DNA of 64,000 bases from Laccaria trichodermophora (taxonomy: Eukaryota; Basidiomycota; Agaricomycetes; Agaricales; Hydnangiaceae). This document shows, piece after piece, positions 11,537 through 22,859 of this stretch; position 1 is the first letter of the stretch; the number at the start of each line of letters is the position of its first letter. The position numbers were made by a program, and so were the translations under genes. The notes under the pieces are model-generated. The model did not search any database. It worked only from the letters and a program-made list of their open reading frames with translations, and was not told the DNA's origin. The DNA lies in the NCBI GenBank assembly GCA_018417955.1, contig JACTVC010000022.1, forward strand, positions 930,001 to 994,000. Reading direction: 5' to 3'.

Positions 11537-12605
11537 ATGGACACAGTCTTTGGACCCAGAACTCTTCCTCAAGACAGCCCAGCAATACCTTTGCTTGAAA
11601 AAAATGGCGAAGGTCGAGGCGTCTACATCTCCCACCTTGATAGGAGCCCTATCAGCATTAAGATGTATGTCCTCTTATTTGAACCTCGATCCACTGTGGC
11701 TGATTTCTTCCTTGCGTAAAAGATTAGTATTTGTTGTTGTACTTCTCATGAACACCGCCTTTGCCATCCTAATGTTCTGGCGGGCGAGCAAGAACTATAA
11801 TGTCGTTCTAGCACTGGTGCTAAACGACTTTCATTACGTCGAAGCAGGAGTCTTAAGGACGACGAGAAAGGGGTTTTGGTCTTGGTGCTGGACGTTCATG
11901 GTCGCCGCGTTCGACTACCGTCTGATTGGCACCTTGTGGCCAAAAATCCGCGAATTCGTCACAGGCCATCTCTATTTCCGAATTCGTTGTGGCTTTCAGA
12001 AGACAGAAATCGTTTTCCGCGCCCCTACAGGCAAGGAGTTCGATGAAATGCTGGCGCTTCCCATGATAAAGTTTCAGAAGGCTTTCCAGATGTCTCTACT
12101 TGACGCCACGAACCGTCAGTTCATCTTGGAGAATACTGGATTCAACACTCGTTGTGGGCCTTGGGAACTTTGCTACGCAGCGTCGATGGCTGCGTACCGC
12201 CTAGCTGATGATGGGTTGTTCGATATGAAGAACTGGGAGTTGACCGTGTGGCAAAAGGATGTATACAATCAGTGGACAGCTTGGGAGACATGGAGACATC
12301 AGGATCCTTTTTTGAGTGCGATGGCGCTTGAAATTCTGAAGGCATGTTCCCTTCCTTTGACTTTTGAAGACCCTCGCTAACGAATTTTTGTTCCCTAGGA
12401 GAAACTCAAAATGGAGGGGAAGGATAAGATTGTTGCGAGGATGGAAGACGTAATTTCAGCTCCTCTTTCTGAATCAGTTAGGCAGGAACTGGTACACTCC
12501 ATCATTACGCTTGCTAGAGCAGAGGGATTCGACATGGAAACAAGGTGGATCGAGGCCATCTCAGAGGCGGATCGGATCCACAAGCAATTTCCACAGCTGC
12601 AATGA
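11537..12605 (+). CDS. Orphan two-helix membrane protein family, copy D
   Basis: Exons 11537-11664, 11723-12341 and 12399-12605 encode 317 residues. Exon 2 is again 619 nt. Diagnostic blocks are LPQDSPAIPLLEKN, GVYISHLDRSP, the helix VVVLLMNTAFAILMF, LALVLNDFHYVE, GFWSWCWTFMVAAFDY, REFVTGH, RAPTGKEFDEMLALP, NTGFNTRCGPWELCY, ADDGLFDMKNWEL and WRHQDPF. Intron 2 starts GCATGT rather than GT, at exactly the position where A and B have a GT donor; E and F share this GC donor. Sequence and donor type group D with E and F. The bases after the stop codon are also similar to those after E and F, so the duplicated unit included 3' flank. Function unknown. Confidence 0.8.
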
Positions 12606-13067
12606 CAACCGGCTTGTCGAATGGAATTATTGTACCAACCTCTTTCTTGACATGTTTGGCCATTTTCTCGTCAGACACACCTTTCATCCTTTCTCTCATT
12701 CTAGCGACCTTCAACTCCATTGACCCCCCGCTCCTTGTGTAAAATACAGATATTTAATATCATCCGAATGGCTTCGTCAAATACATAATCTTGAATACGC
12801 ACAGCATGATTGTGAGTAACTCAATACAGCAACCATACCTCCCCAATCCAGTCTAAAGAGCGTTGACTTCGAACCTCTTGAGCGATGATCCTCAAGTCGG
12901 CAAAGTTGCGTCCGTACGTGACTACGGCTGACTCCTTTTTTCAATCACTTTTCTGAAGCTATTTTTCACGAGATTTGGCAAGCGGCATTCGCCCTGGAAT
13001 GGCATACAAGAAACTGCTGTGTTGGTTTGTTGAGTTTGGGAAGTGCTTTCCGTCTTCACTTTGAAAG
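12606..13067. other. 3' flank of copy D and intergenic DNA
   Basis: The first ~140 bases resemble, in inverted orientation, the region just beyond copies E (about 25510-25649) and F (about 27060-27197). No gene seen. Confidence 0.5.
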
Positions 13068-13682
13068 TCATGTTTTAATCAGGTGTTTTGTGTTCACGGC
13101 GTTACGAAAGTTCAAGGAAAGCGCAAAAGACTTGCAATCATTGTGGAGATCGGCGACCATCGCTTTGATATGGCAAACGACTTCTTTCAACCTAGCTTCG
13201 CCCTGAGGTTCCAAGATATCAAGATTCCATCTCTCGTTGGGCGCAATTGGTAACAACTTGTAGTTCTGGATGAGGGACTATACGCGGGGGTGTGAGTGAG
13301 CGATTCGCAACGGTATACTCGTAGACACAGATCCGGGTGCCCAAGGCACTTAGGCCATAGATCGTCGGGATGGGGATAATATTGTCTGCAGTAAAGTCGA
13401 GAACCAGGTCCCGCATCTGATCATCCGCCTCCTTGCGTGCGGAATCCGAATCATAAGCGACGTAAATCTTGAGATCGAAAAAGAGTATGGGAACCCTTCG
13501 CCTTGTAAAAGTTGTAATAAAGTATATGAACTGAGGAGCAATCTGGTAGTGTTCGGAAGCTGGGAAGAGCTGGTTAAGGAGAGTGTTGAATGGCCCGTAA
13601 TAATCGCTTTCTTCCAATTTTCTTCCGCAGTGAACTTGTTAACAAGTTCGAACTGTAATGTGATGAATTCAGGCCAAGGCAT
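13068..13682 (-). pseudogene. Agaricomycete-type protein of unknown function, frameshifted
   Basis: Three overlapping minus-strand frames together spell one product: WPEFITLQFELVNKF...; GPFNTLLNQLFP, VPILFFDLK, EADDQMRDLV, YGLSALGTRICVYEY, LTPPRI; then LPIAPNERWNLDIL, EARLKEVV. The pattern (PVLF-x-(E/D)-x-K; RxxADxQMR; GISAxGT; APxERWNxDxL) is a family I know as common, uncharacterised genes in mushroom genomes. Frame breaks near 13610 and near 13260 cannot be explained by introns. The (E/D)xK step inside a beta-strand resembles PD-(D/E)xK nucleases, but that is only a resemblance. Confidence 0.6.
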
Positions 13683-14146
13683 ATCTTAAACCTTTAATCA
13701 GTAAAATACAGGTGGGGTCCAGTCGTTTACTTACTGGCGTTGAAGCTTTGAAGATCTACTAAGTGCGGTTCAAGCCCCGATATGTTTCACGCACAGACCT
13801 GGCAGTAAACTCGGAGGACGTCGAGAGTCTGCCCCTCCGTCCACTATACCCTACCGCTATTGTTTGAGGCCAAGCCCCGACCAATACTTATGGTTGCTGA
13901 GGCCCTCCTCCCAATCTGAACCCCTGGGTCAGAGGTGAAAGATAAGTATCCCCAAATCGTGGATTCCATCTACGTCGGTGCCCTTTCTGAATATCTGGAA
14001 CCTCGTTTCCGTGGCTGGGACAATCTTGGGACTCGTTACTAATACTGGGGGTGGATACTGAGATATTACACAAGTAAAAATTTTCGTCCACTCAACGTCA
14101 ACTGAGCTGGCTACCCATTTCTATTTTTTTGTCAAGCCACATTTCA
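13683..14146. other. Intergenic region
   Basis: No supported gene; holds the promoter of the DUF6729-like ORF. Confidence 0.45.
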
Positions 14147-15202
14147 ATGGACCTCAACTTGTCAGACGACGAATACCAACACCTCTTCAATGCTTTCACC
14201 ACTGACGAACTTCTTGGCGTTGCTGAAATCCTTTTCCCGGCAGCCCAGAATGAAGTTCAATCCGAAGGGCCGTCGCCGTCGTCTTTCAGATCGGACAACG
14301 GCGAGGATATCTATGCAGGGCTAATGAAGGATGGTTTGGGTGAGGATGACGAAATAAAAGAGGATGACGAACCTGCCCTCGAACCTGCCGACGGAACACC
14401 AAACCCCAAGCAGGCCCATCGTCGTCCACAACCCCCTTGGCTTCTCTCCACATTCCAACAAAAAGTGAAAGAGTGTCGTAACCGTGGTGATGGCTATGGG
14501 TTTCCACCATTTTACCGTGACCTGAAAACCTTCTGGTTTCCATGTCCCTCGCCATATTTTGCTCTACGTGAAAATCTTATGCTGCCCCGGTCCTTTCTTT
14601 GGGATCCTGAACCGTTGTGTGGAGGAAATTCATGTCCAAAAAGGTTGCATCGACATGACCATATTAACTTTCCAAGGCGTTGTGTGGATGTCAATGGCTC
14701 CTTCTGGATCATCGGGTTTCGACACCGTTGTTCAGAGTGCACATCTGCCCAGGGCGCAAGTGCCACCTTTCGAAGCTGGGATAGCCGTATCCTCGCGATG
14801 CTTCCGCCTGATTTGGCTGCGCAATTTCCTGCACGTTTAGATTGGAGGAGACTGAGTGGCATCTTGCAAGTCCTTAACGCAATCCGCAATCCCCTGCGAT
14901 CAACCCATGCACCCGCTGTCACTGAAAGGCATATAAATCTGCGTGAAGTTCGACATGGTTTCAATATCCAAGTAACAAACGTCAACATCGCCCCCGATGG
15001 CATTCCAAGCTCCAGTAATCTCACGCCGTCATCAATCGAAGGTCATATAGCACGAGAGCGAGTTGGCCAGCCTATGCACCAGGTTGAACCTGTGAAGAGG
15101 GTTAGGAAGGATCGGAAATGCCAGAAGTGTGGCCGTGTCGATTGCGAAGGAAGGAAGGCTTTGCCAAAATCCGTGTCAAGATTGTGGAGGTCGTTCTTGT
15201 AG
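14147..15202 (+). CDS. DUF6729-like protein with Cys-rich tail, tail frameshifted
   Basis: One uninterrupted ORF of about 351 codons from the first ATG (14147; an upstream TTG extends the frame but is unlikely to be used). An acidic N-terminal half is followed by a conserved block WFPCPSPYF...LCGGNSCPKRLHRH...FWIIGFRHRCSECT..., then LPPDLAAQFPARL. Paired Cys and this spacing resemble the fungal DUF6729 domain, often found in transposon-derived proteins. The C-terminus has a CxxCGRxDCxGR module and then ends in a tail without cysteines. In the +1 frame a second module (CQDCGGRSCRGR, CRDAGH) continues from 15174 to a TAA at 15270-15272, so a one-base slip near 15160-15173 appears to have cut it off. 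Nucleic-acid binding is inferred. Confidence 0.6.
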   Translation: MDLNLSDDEYQHLFNAFTTDELLGVAEILFPAAQNEVQSEGPSPSSFRSDNGEDIYAGLMKDGLGEDDEIKEDDEPALEPADGTPNPKQAHRRPQPPWLLSTFQQKVKECRNRGDGYGFPPFYRDLKTFWFPCPSPYFALRENLMLPRSFLWDPEPLCGGNSCPKRLHRHDHINFPRRCVDVNGSFWIIGFRHRCSECTSAQGASATFRSWDSRILAMLPPDLAAQFPARLDWRRLSGILQVLNAIRNPLRSTHAPAVTERHINLREVRHGFNIQVTNVNIAPDGIPSSSNLTPSSIEGHIARERVGQPMHQVEPVKRVRKDRKCQKCGRVDCEGRKALPKSVSRLWRSFL

Positions 15203-15839
15203 GGGACGGAATAGCAAGAGGCCAAAAAAGCCTTGTCGGGATGCCGGGCATAGATTGGCATGTACCAAGTAATTTCCATACCCCTACTTCTTCACAATCT
15301 ACAAAATTATCTTCCCGAGTTTTCCAGAGCAGCAGGAAACCCCAAACGCCGACGCAGAGACCTGACAAAAGCAAAGAGCTGTTTCCGTATGTACCAGAGA
15401 CGCTGAGCAGCAGCCTGAGCTATGGTGTGTGTGCTGGGTCCGTGCACGTGGGAACTGAATTGTTGTTTTATGATTGCTGGGAGTGGTTTCATTGTAGTTT
15501 TATTCTGGTTATTCGAGGTTCTTGACGGCGTCGTTGTCGTTTTAGCCACTGTTTATTCGTTTTCTTTGCTCTGTCGTCGTTGTTCGCGTCGTCGAGCAGT
15601 ACATTGCGCTCATCTTTGCGCCAGAGTCTCCGAATTCGAATTCCCCCACTCCTTGACCTTTTTTTCTTTCGCGTGCGTGTCTTTTCTTTTAACCCACCAC
15701 ACTCGTTTGCCCCGGTCCCTCCACCCCCACGCTCCCTACGTTTCTCTAACATCTTTTCTCCCCCTTTATTCTCAATAATTCCGCCGTTGCCTTACATCCC
15801 CCCATCTATTTACCTCTACTACCCTCATATATCGTTTCG
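15203..15839. other. CT-rich leader region upstream of the RRM gene
   Basis: From about 15600 to 15840 the plus strand is strongly pyrimidine-rich (TTTCTTTCG, CCCCCATC tracts), typical of promoters and leaders of highly expressed basidiomycete genes. No gene. The remnant zinc module of the preceding ORF ends at 15272. Confidence 0.5.
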
Positions 15840-18235
15840 ATGGACGAATCAGCAGCCTTCGCAACTCATTACAACTCTTACGGTTTTGACCTCGACATGA
15901 TGAAGGTGAGTAGCCGCCGTGTGACACGTATACTACCCAAAAGTTGATACATCCTTCTTTAGCGCTCAATGGATCCCGTTGGCGGCCCTGATGCTAAAAA
16001 AGCGCGCTGGTCCCCTACCTCTTCTTTTGCTGCCCAAAACAACGGTAACGTTGCAAACAACACACGCGACGCCTTCGCAAACTACGGTTATGGTCCCCAG
16101 GCCAGTATTTCCCAGTCGGCTTTCAACGGCTCCCCTCTGAACGGAACCGGCTTTGCCGGAAACCCACTCTATTCGACTCCTTCGTTGTCCATCAACACCC
16201 AAGCAAATGGAGTGGCAATGAACCCGCAATTAAGCCCCAATACTGCTGCTGCCGCTTTTGCCGTCCAGCAACAGCAGCATCAGCAACAGCAACAACAACA
16301 GTTGCAACAGCATCAGCAGCAGCAACAACAACAAAATCAGCAGCAGCAGCAACAACAACAAGCCGGCCAGAACGGAAATGGTTATGGTGGCTTTGGCGGT
16401 TATAACATGTTGGGCATGGGTTTGCCTGGAATGAACATGAACATGTTGGGTTCCTTCCCCTACAATGGGCAGATGGCGAACTTTGGACAGGTGACTCCTA
16501 TTTTCTTGTTCTTTTGTCTCAAAACATACTCACGTTTCAAGTTTCCAATGCAGAATTTTAACCAGCAGCGTATTCCTTCGCTGAACCTTAACATTCCCAA
16601 CGCCCAAGCGGCAGCTTACTCTCCCGTAGCCCTCAATGCAGCCCTCTCCGCCTCGTCAAATGCGACTGGGCGTACAGTCTACGTCGGTAACCTCCCAGCC
16701 ACCGCCTCTGTAGACGAGTTGTTGAACCTCGTTCACTTTGGTCCGCTGGAGTCTATCCGCGTTCTCCCCGAAAAGTCGTGCGTTTTCCTCTCCTTCCTTG
16801 ACGGTGCTACCGCCGCGGCTTTCCACGCCGATGCTACTATAAAAAAGCTGGCGCTGCACGGTCAGGAGCTCAAAATTGGCTGGGGCAAGCCTTCGCCTGT
16901 CCCTGCGCAGGTGGCGCTTGCCATCAGCCAGAGCAATGCGAGCAGGAACGTCTACCTCGGTGGACTCGAAGAGGGCATGACTGAAGAGCAATTGAGGGAC
17001 GAGTTGAGTCGCTTCGGTCTCATTGACCAGGTTAAGATTGTGAGGGACAAGAACATTGGGTTCGTTCACTTCTTGAGTATTTCTGTTGCCACCAAGGTTA
17101 GTGCCATCGTCCACTCTTTGAAGTTAGTACTCATCATGGCCACATACAGGTCGTCAACACGCTGCCTACAGAGCCTTCTTGGGCAGGCAAGCGTGTCAAC
17201 TTTGGTAAAGACCGCTGTGCCTACATCCCGAAGTCTCAGCAAGCAGCCGCTCAACAGGCTCAAGCTGCTGCTGCACAATCTCTTGTTGCACAGTCAACTA
17301 TGTCTCCGCAAGCTGCGTTTACTAATTTCTCGCCTTATCCCAATGCTCCGTTCACACCCGTGGATATGATGGGCGGTATGGGCGGAGGTGCTGCAGGCAT
17401 TCAAGGCATGAACAGGACCGTTTATCTGGGCAACATCCACCCTGAAACAACCTCGGAGGATCTTTGCAACGCCATCAGAGGAGGTGTGCTGCAGAGCATT
17501 CGCTATATGCAAGACAAGCACATTGCAGTATGTGATTTCATTTTGCATTTACAACATCATTCACAACATTCCTTCAGTTCGTGACATTTGTTGATCCGGC
17601 AGCGGCGTTCACTTTCTTCCAGGTGGCGTCTTATCAGGGTCTTACACTAAACAACCGTCGTTTGAAAATTGGCTGGGGTAAAAACTCGGGGCCTCTTCCT
17701 CCCTCCCTTGCCCTTGCTGTGCATTCTGGCGCCACCAGAAATGTCTACATTGGCAATATCGAGGATTTCGAGACTTTTACTGATGAAAGGCTCAAGCGTG
17801 ACTTTGGTGAATACGGCGACATTGAACTCGTCAATTTCCTAAAGGAGAAGTACGTCATCTTTCTTTCTCCCGTAGTTGCAGGTAAGATGTTGAACCGGTT
17901 GTTCTAGGAACTGCGCCTTTGTGAACTTTACCAACATCTCCAACGCCATCAAGGCCATCGATGGCATCAAGAACAAGCCTGAGTACGCCAACTTGCGCAT
18001 TGCTCATGGAAAGGATCGCTGCGCCAACCCTCCCCGCTCTGGGCCTCAGGGCGGTTCTGGAGGCAGGCGAACAGTCAGCAACAACGGGCCTAACTCGGCA
18101 GAGCCCGTGAGCGCCGTCGGTGAGGACGACGCGGAGGCAGAGGCCTTTTTGAATGGCGCAGATGAAACGCATATTCTCGAGCAGCAGGATATGCATGTGG
18201 ATGGAGAGACCCGTCTGAATGGTGTTGCAGCATGA
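15840..18235 (+). CDS. nrd1: Four-RRM RNA-binding protein, Nrd1-like
   Basis: Six exons (15840-15905, 15963-16490, 16554-17096, 17150-17527, 17578-17849, 17908-18235) give 704 residues with consistent phases. A Gln-rich low-complexity region (about residues 122-155) is followed by four RRMs beginning at [10 protein letters not shown] (~237), [10 protein letters not shown] (~330), [10 protein letters not shown] (~467) and [10 protein letters not shown] (~559). LKIGWGK occurs after RRM1 and RRM3, and the FGKDRCA / HGKDRCA motifs follow RRM2 and RRM4. This layout matches fission-yeast Nrd1/Msa2-type proteins, which bind mRNAs and restrain sexual differentiation and cytokinesis genes; that role here is by homology only. 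The tail is acidic and polar. A long pyrimidine-rich leader suggests strong expression. Confidence 0.85.
16265..16361 (+). repeat. CAG/CAA poly-glutamine tract
   Basis: About 97 bases made almost only of CAG and CAA codons, broken by a few CAT, TTG and AAT codons, encode the poly-Gln segment of the Nrd1-like protein. The mix of CAG and CAA should limit slippage. Confidence 0.9.
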
Positions 18236-19314
18236 TCGATCGTGTCTCGACTTTCATCCATACCCCCCCTGTGCAACCGACTCGAAGTTCTCTCCCTTGG
18301 ATACCCCCTCACTCTCATTGCCAGTCGCCCCATCTCTCCTGTCTAACTCGTTCTGCGTCTGCTTCCGAATCCGTCTCGTCTCGTCTCCTCCATCTCCCCC
18401 CGCGATATATTGAAACCCTCTCTTCTAATCATCTCACGCACAAGTGGATGGGAGGAATGTTTGGCTCCGGGATCCCCACCTTCAACAATGTCCATCCCTT
18501 CTCCCACTACTCGTTCCCCTTTGTTGTGGGGCCCTCATGGACATGCCCGTCACTTGTTCATTCAAGGTTGGATCTTTTGGGCTATTGGTTGTCGCCTCTT
18601 TATTTCCTTTGTCCTTCCTTACCTAGTAAACTTGCCTTTTAAATTCTCTTTCTGCGTATATGTTTGCTGTTTCGCATACTCTTATTACCTTTGAAATATT
18701 CATTCTATTCTTTCCCATCTTTTCTTTTTGTTTCTCCTTTTTTTTTTTGAACCTTTTTCGTCCCAAAAAAATGGTGGTATACCCCACTGTCCACTCGCTT
18801 TTCACCGCTTACACTCGTTTCGCTCACTCAACCAACCTCCATCATACTCTCTCCCATCCATCCCACATCTCCCGCTTTTCATAATTCATTTGTGCTTTCC
18901 TGACATGGAGCATAATGGCATATACAATACAGCACGCGCACTTTTTCACATCCCTGTTTACTTGGAATCTCTCTCACTGGACCCGTACCACTCTCAAATG
19001 TATCATGTGCTAGCTAATCCGATTTTCTTTTTCTGTCTCCCCAAAAGACTCTTGTTGCTTGTCGTGCATACATGAATCCCGCGAATAGGTGTTTCCATCG
19101 TCTTAGAATTCTAAGTACTCATGCAAGTTGTTGGATGTATTGTTTACAGAATAGCATATTGTTTACAGAATAGCAATTTGCAATAAAAACTGGAAATACA
19201 ACAGGATAAATGCGACAGAGTTGCGGATGAACCAGGTGAGGATGGGTATTGAAGTAGATAGAATGAGTATTGAAGGAGATAGAGCTATATGGTGGTATCA
19301 GAGAGCTCAAGCGC
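18236..19314. other. 3' region of the RRM gene and intergenic DNA
   Basis: Pyrimidine-rich trailer, T-rich runs at about 18690-18770 and short ORFs only. No gene supported. Confidence 0.5.
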
Positions 19315-19823
19315 TCATGCGTTCGGCGCCTCCATAACCGCGTCTAGATAATCTCCCGGTTGATTATCGACGAACGCTTGGTACATGGGCGGAAGAGCGC
19401 TCAAGGGTTTACCAGGCTCGGCGCAAGCAGGCGGGCCTCCTTTCGCCACGAGAGATTGAAGGTAGCACTCCAACCTGAGTTCCTAACAACGCAGAAACGG
19501 CGTTTAAAAATCGAGGATTTGCGTGGGTTGGTACAAGGAACACACACCTCGAAGCTGGACTGCATCAACGTCGGAGCGGCTGTGATACTCTGCAGCACTT
19601 CGCCTGCTCCATTACATGCCCGTCGTTGGCGACATCGCTCTACGCGATTGGACCCCGCGAACTTGCGCTGCCACATGGGTATATATCCTGTGATGGGTCG
19701 GGGAATAGTGTGGATATTTGGGTAGTTGTTAATAAAGCGGGGCGTGTCTGAGGTATCGAATTCATCGCCAGAGTCGTCGAGTTCGATGGTCATCGTGGAG
19801 GTTGGCTTGATGTTGGATAGCAT
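19315..19823 (-). CDS. Small conserved-looking hypothetical protein
   Basis: Exons 19823-19548 and 19482-19315 join in phase 0 to give 147 residues. The join reads AAPTLMQSSFE then ELRLECYLQSLVAKGG. A longer open frame extends upstream to 20030, but it begins with GTG and has leader-like composition, so the ATG at 19823 is preferred. The protein has an acidic start (ELDDSGDEFD), a PMWQRKFAGSNR segment, CRQRRACNGAGEVL and a helical C-terminus. No family recognised. It follows the methyltransferase gene on the same strand with a short gap. Confidence 0.5.
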
Positions 19824-20037
19824 GATAAGTTCAAGTAGCGCAGAGGGGTTGATGATGATTGATGAGTCTTGGAGATAGAGGGTATTTAAGGGATGGGTGA
19901 TCCACTTATTGGGCGCCGCGAACAATGGTTCTGGCCCGGCGGCACCGTTCAGTGGCTTTTGGCCGTGTGAAGCGATCCAGGGGAAAGGGACTGCCTCATG
20001 TTCATGGCCCGTAAAAGACGCGTCGGACACGTGACCG

Positions 20038-21350
20038 TTACTTGAATTTCCTGGCCACCCAAAACTCAGCTTTGTATGTCCAACACATCATGGCGTTTCG
20101 GTCGCCTGTGTATTGGCATTCGACGGTCTTCATAGCCTCGGGGGAAGAATCGACATCGTCTCGCTGGATGACGAACCCAATTTCCTCGGCAGCCTGTAAG
20201 ACTTCTTCGAGGCTGAGCTCGATTTTCGATTGACCTCCTCCTGTCCAGAGGAGAGGGCCAAGGTTGGTCCATGATCCTCCAGGTCGGAGGAGCTTAAAGA
20301 TGTGCTCCATCGTAGCAAACACGTTGATGGATGTGTCGATGAAGAATAGGGTGACAATGAAGTCATACCCCTCTCCTGAATCTGCAGGGAACCTTGTCCA
20401 AAATTCAGGCTTGTCCAAGGGGCTAGCGGATGGAGAGGAGAGTGTGAGGAAGTCCTTTTCGACAAGCTGGAGATTTGGACTGAGACGTGGAACGACGTCC
20501 GGAAATGAGATACGACGGAAAGTGGAGGCGTTCGAACGCTGATGTGAAAACCAATGTGCGTAAGGTCGAAGGTGGTGTTCGTTTGGTGTCGTCGTCGTCT
20601 TGGGGGAGAGGAGGAAGCGAAACGCGAGTGTCATGAAAAAGGAAAGTTCGTTCGCAGTCGTCTCAAAACCTGCATACAACGCAGGTTACTCCAAAAACTT
20701 CGTGAAAAAGGCAGGCATAGCATACCCAATTGAGATATCTCCCATGCAAGTCTTCCAAGACCAGAACCAGGCACTAGCACCTTCTTCTTAGGCCGTTCAT
20801 CGACGTCTACCTGCTGAAGCAAATCAAGAATGGGGGTGAAAATTTGTTCCCGTTCTAGGGCTCCCTCCTCGCTCCAATCTCGGATGAAATGCTTCAACGA
20901 CTCTCGAACGCGTGCAAGATCTGCTGCGGAGACGTCCGCCGAGGGTAAACTGCTCATGGATGGAAATTCCTCGGAAGCCAGTTCAGCGATACTCTCCGCA
21001 ATAGTTGCATTCAACGCAGTCACGTCCCTCAGCTGTTCAAGTTTTTGCGGATAGCCAATTTTACGACCTAAATTCCTATGTGCACGTCCAAGAGTAGTGT
21101 ATGACGCGAGCATGCGAGATTGTTCTTCCGCTGACATTTTTGCGAATTGAGTATACGAGGTGTACGCTCGTTCTAGGGAGAAGTACTGAGAGCCCGAATT
21201 TTTGCGCAAGTTGCGCGAGAGCATGGCGCGTATGTCTGACCAGGAGAATGACGGAGACAACCTCCGTCCAACCAGAATAATAGCTAGAGGAAGGAGCAAC
21301 GCCAGGAGAACGTCAAAGCCGGCCATCACAAGAGGAGGTTGGACGTTCAT
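20038..21350 (-). CDS. CARNMT1: Carnosine N-methyltransferase-like protein (N2227 family)
   Basis: Exons 21350-20726 and 20669-20038 join in phase 1 to give 418 residues. The product has an N-terminal hydrophobic helix (FDVLLALLLPLAIILVG, about 12-28), a helical region with LxxxxRDWSEEG, the SAM-binding motif VLVPGSGLGRLAWEI (about 190-204), and after the splice NELSFFMTLAFRFLL. It continues with PDVVPRLSPNLQLVEKDF, YDFIVTLFFIDTS, and the late block LLRPGGSWTNLGPLLW. These are the hallmarks of N2227/CARNMT1 enzymes, which methylate carnosine-type histidine dipeptides with SAM in animals and have fungal members. The N-terminal anchor is unusual for the family and could instead reflect a downstream start at Met9. 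Confidence 0.85.
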
Positions 21351-21640
21351 CGTCGTCGTCGATGTGGTGTGGTGTCACGTAACTCAGATTGGACCCGCTG
21401 CAACCTCTTCCTCTCACCATCACCGATACACATCGCAGCAAATTGCATCAAATCGTCCCCAACGTCCATATTATGTATGCACCGCTAGAAGTGGCTTGGA
21501 CGTCGCAACTGGGCTAAGTATTCAATTTGAGAGCCTACCAACCAGTGTTGCTTCCTCATGCTAGCTCTGGCCTGTCGCTACCGTTGCTCAGGGCATTGGA
21601 ATCAAATGCATAGGGACCAAATGGAGACCATACGTCTCAC

Positions 21641-21646
21641 TATAAG
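21641..21646 (+). promoter_or_regulatory. TATA box of CAP gene 1
   Basis: TATAAG lies 74 bases before the ATG at 21715, followed by a C/T-rich leader (TCTTTCTTTCTCC). Position and context fit a core promoter. Confidence 0.55.
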
Positions 21647-21714
21647 AGCCACCATGCTGAAAGACCATCCTTATCTCGACCTCTCTTTCTTTCTCCTCCC
21701 AAATTACGGCTAAT

Positions 21715-22859
21715 ATGCAATTCCTGTCTTTACTTTTCGTCTCTGCTCTTGCTCTGTCAAGTTCTGCTTTCCAACACGGCATAGGCAAGAACCGCTGCCA
21801 ATCAATGGTGAAGGCTTCCTCTGCTAACGCTGCTACTACTCCTGCAACCACTGTTGCTACAACTGTCACCCAGAGTGGTACGTCGATCTTGACTGTGACA
21901 ATATTCATCCGGACCCCTTCCTTACAACTTGTGACCCTCAGTCCGCCAATCAATGGTGAAGGTTTCCACTACTAGTGCTGCTCCTACCCCTGCAACCACT
22001 GCCGTTGCTCCAGCTGTCACCCAGAGTGGTACGTCGATTTTCGCCTTATTAATATCCACCCGGACACCTTCCTTACAACTGGTGACCCTCAGACGCTTTC
22101 GCGGACCAGGCTGTCGCTCAGCATAATGCTGCACGGGCCAAGTATGGGGCGAATCCCATCACCTGGAATGCTGCCCTCTACTCTGCTACTCAAGCATATG
22201 CCAACCAATGCAAGTTCCAGCACAGGTCAGGAAGAGTATATGATGGAGGCCAAATCTAATGCTAACCTTCCCCTTCCAGCTCTGGCGGCAACTACGGAGA
22301 GAATCTTGTGGGTGCTTCCTTTTTTTGCGCCTTTTTTCTATACTGACTTTTTGTAAGGCCGCAGGTACTGGCAAATACGGCATCGTGGACGCCGTAAACG
22401 GCTGGATGAGCGAGGCTTGTAAGATTATTTCCTTATGACCACGTTACACTGGCTCATCATTTCACCCATAGCCGCTTACGATTGTTGGTGTACACCTTCC
22501 CTTATGACTGAATACTTCTTCTGATATGCCTGCACCTTACAGATAACAAGCCGGACTTTTCTAGCGCTACTGGCCATTTCACTCAGGTTAATCCCTTCCC
22601 AAGGTTGATTCTCCCTATCGATGGCTGCTAATCACTTTCCCATCATCAGGTCGTTTGGAAGGGCACCACACAAGTCGCATGCGCTGTGGCCAGCTGCCCT
22701 GCAGGCACTATCTTCTCTCAGGCTTCTCAATACGTTGTCTGCCGCTACACCCCACCTGGCAACTTCCTCGGCCAGTTTGCGTACGTGACCTTACCTTCCA
22801 GGATTTTTATTCTTGCTGAACGCTCGCGTACCAGTGCCAACGTCGGGAGACCTGTTTAA
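21715..22859 (+). CDS. Secreted CAP/PR-1 family protein 1
   Basis: Nine exons (21715-21877, 21942-22028, 22093-22225, 22280-22307, 22358-22418, 22472-22483, 22543-22586, 22650-22780, 22835-22859) give 227 residues. A signal peptide (LSLLFVSALALSSSAF) leads into a Thr/Ala-rich spacer and a CAP domain: AQHNAARAKYGA, ITWNAALY, GGNYGENL, VNGWMSEA, GHFTQVVW, CRYTPPGN, NVGRPV. The cavity residues expected of CAP proteins (His in QHN, Glu in GENL, His in GHFTQ) are all present. Fungal PRY/CAP proteins bind sterols and lipids in the extracellular space. Exon 6 is only 12 nt. Exon 2 with its intron is a near copy of the end of exon 1 plus intron 1. CAP gene 2 follows in tandem. Confidence 0.85.
21794..22092 (+). 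repeat. Tandem duplication of exon plus intron in CAP gene 1
   Basis: Two adjacent units of about 150 bp (roughly 21794-21941 and 21942-22092) share CCAATCAATGGTGAAGG, CCTGCAACCACTG, GTCACCCAGAGTGGTACGTC and the intron end CCTTCCTTACAACT(T/G)GTGACC. Each contains a Thr/Ala/Pro-rich coding piece and a whole intron with its donor and acceptor. Exon 2 is 87 nt with phase 1 on both sides, so the duplication adds 29 residues without breaking the frame. Confidence 0.9.

Noticed and set aside
14129..14146. Longer start of the DUF6729-like ORF
   Set aside because: It begins with TTG; the first ATG is at 14147.
19824..20030. Upstream extension of the small hypothetical protein, nearly abutting the methyltransferase stop (possible two-gene mRNA)
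   Set aside because: The extension starts with GTG, lacks any ATG and looks like leader sequence; the first ATG is at 19823.
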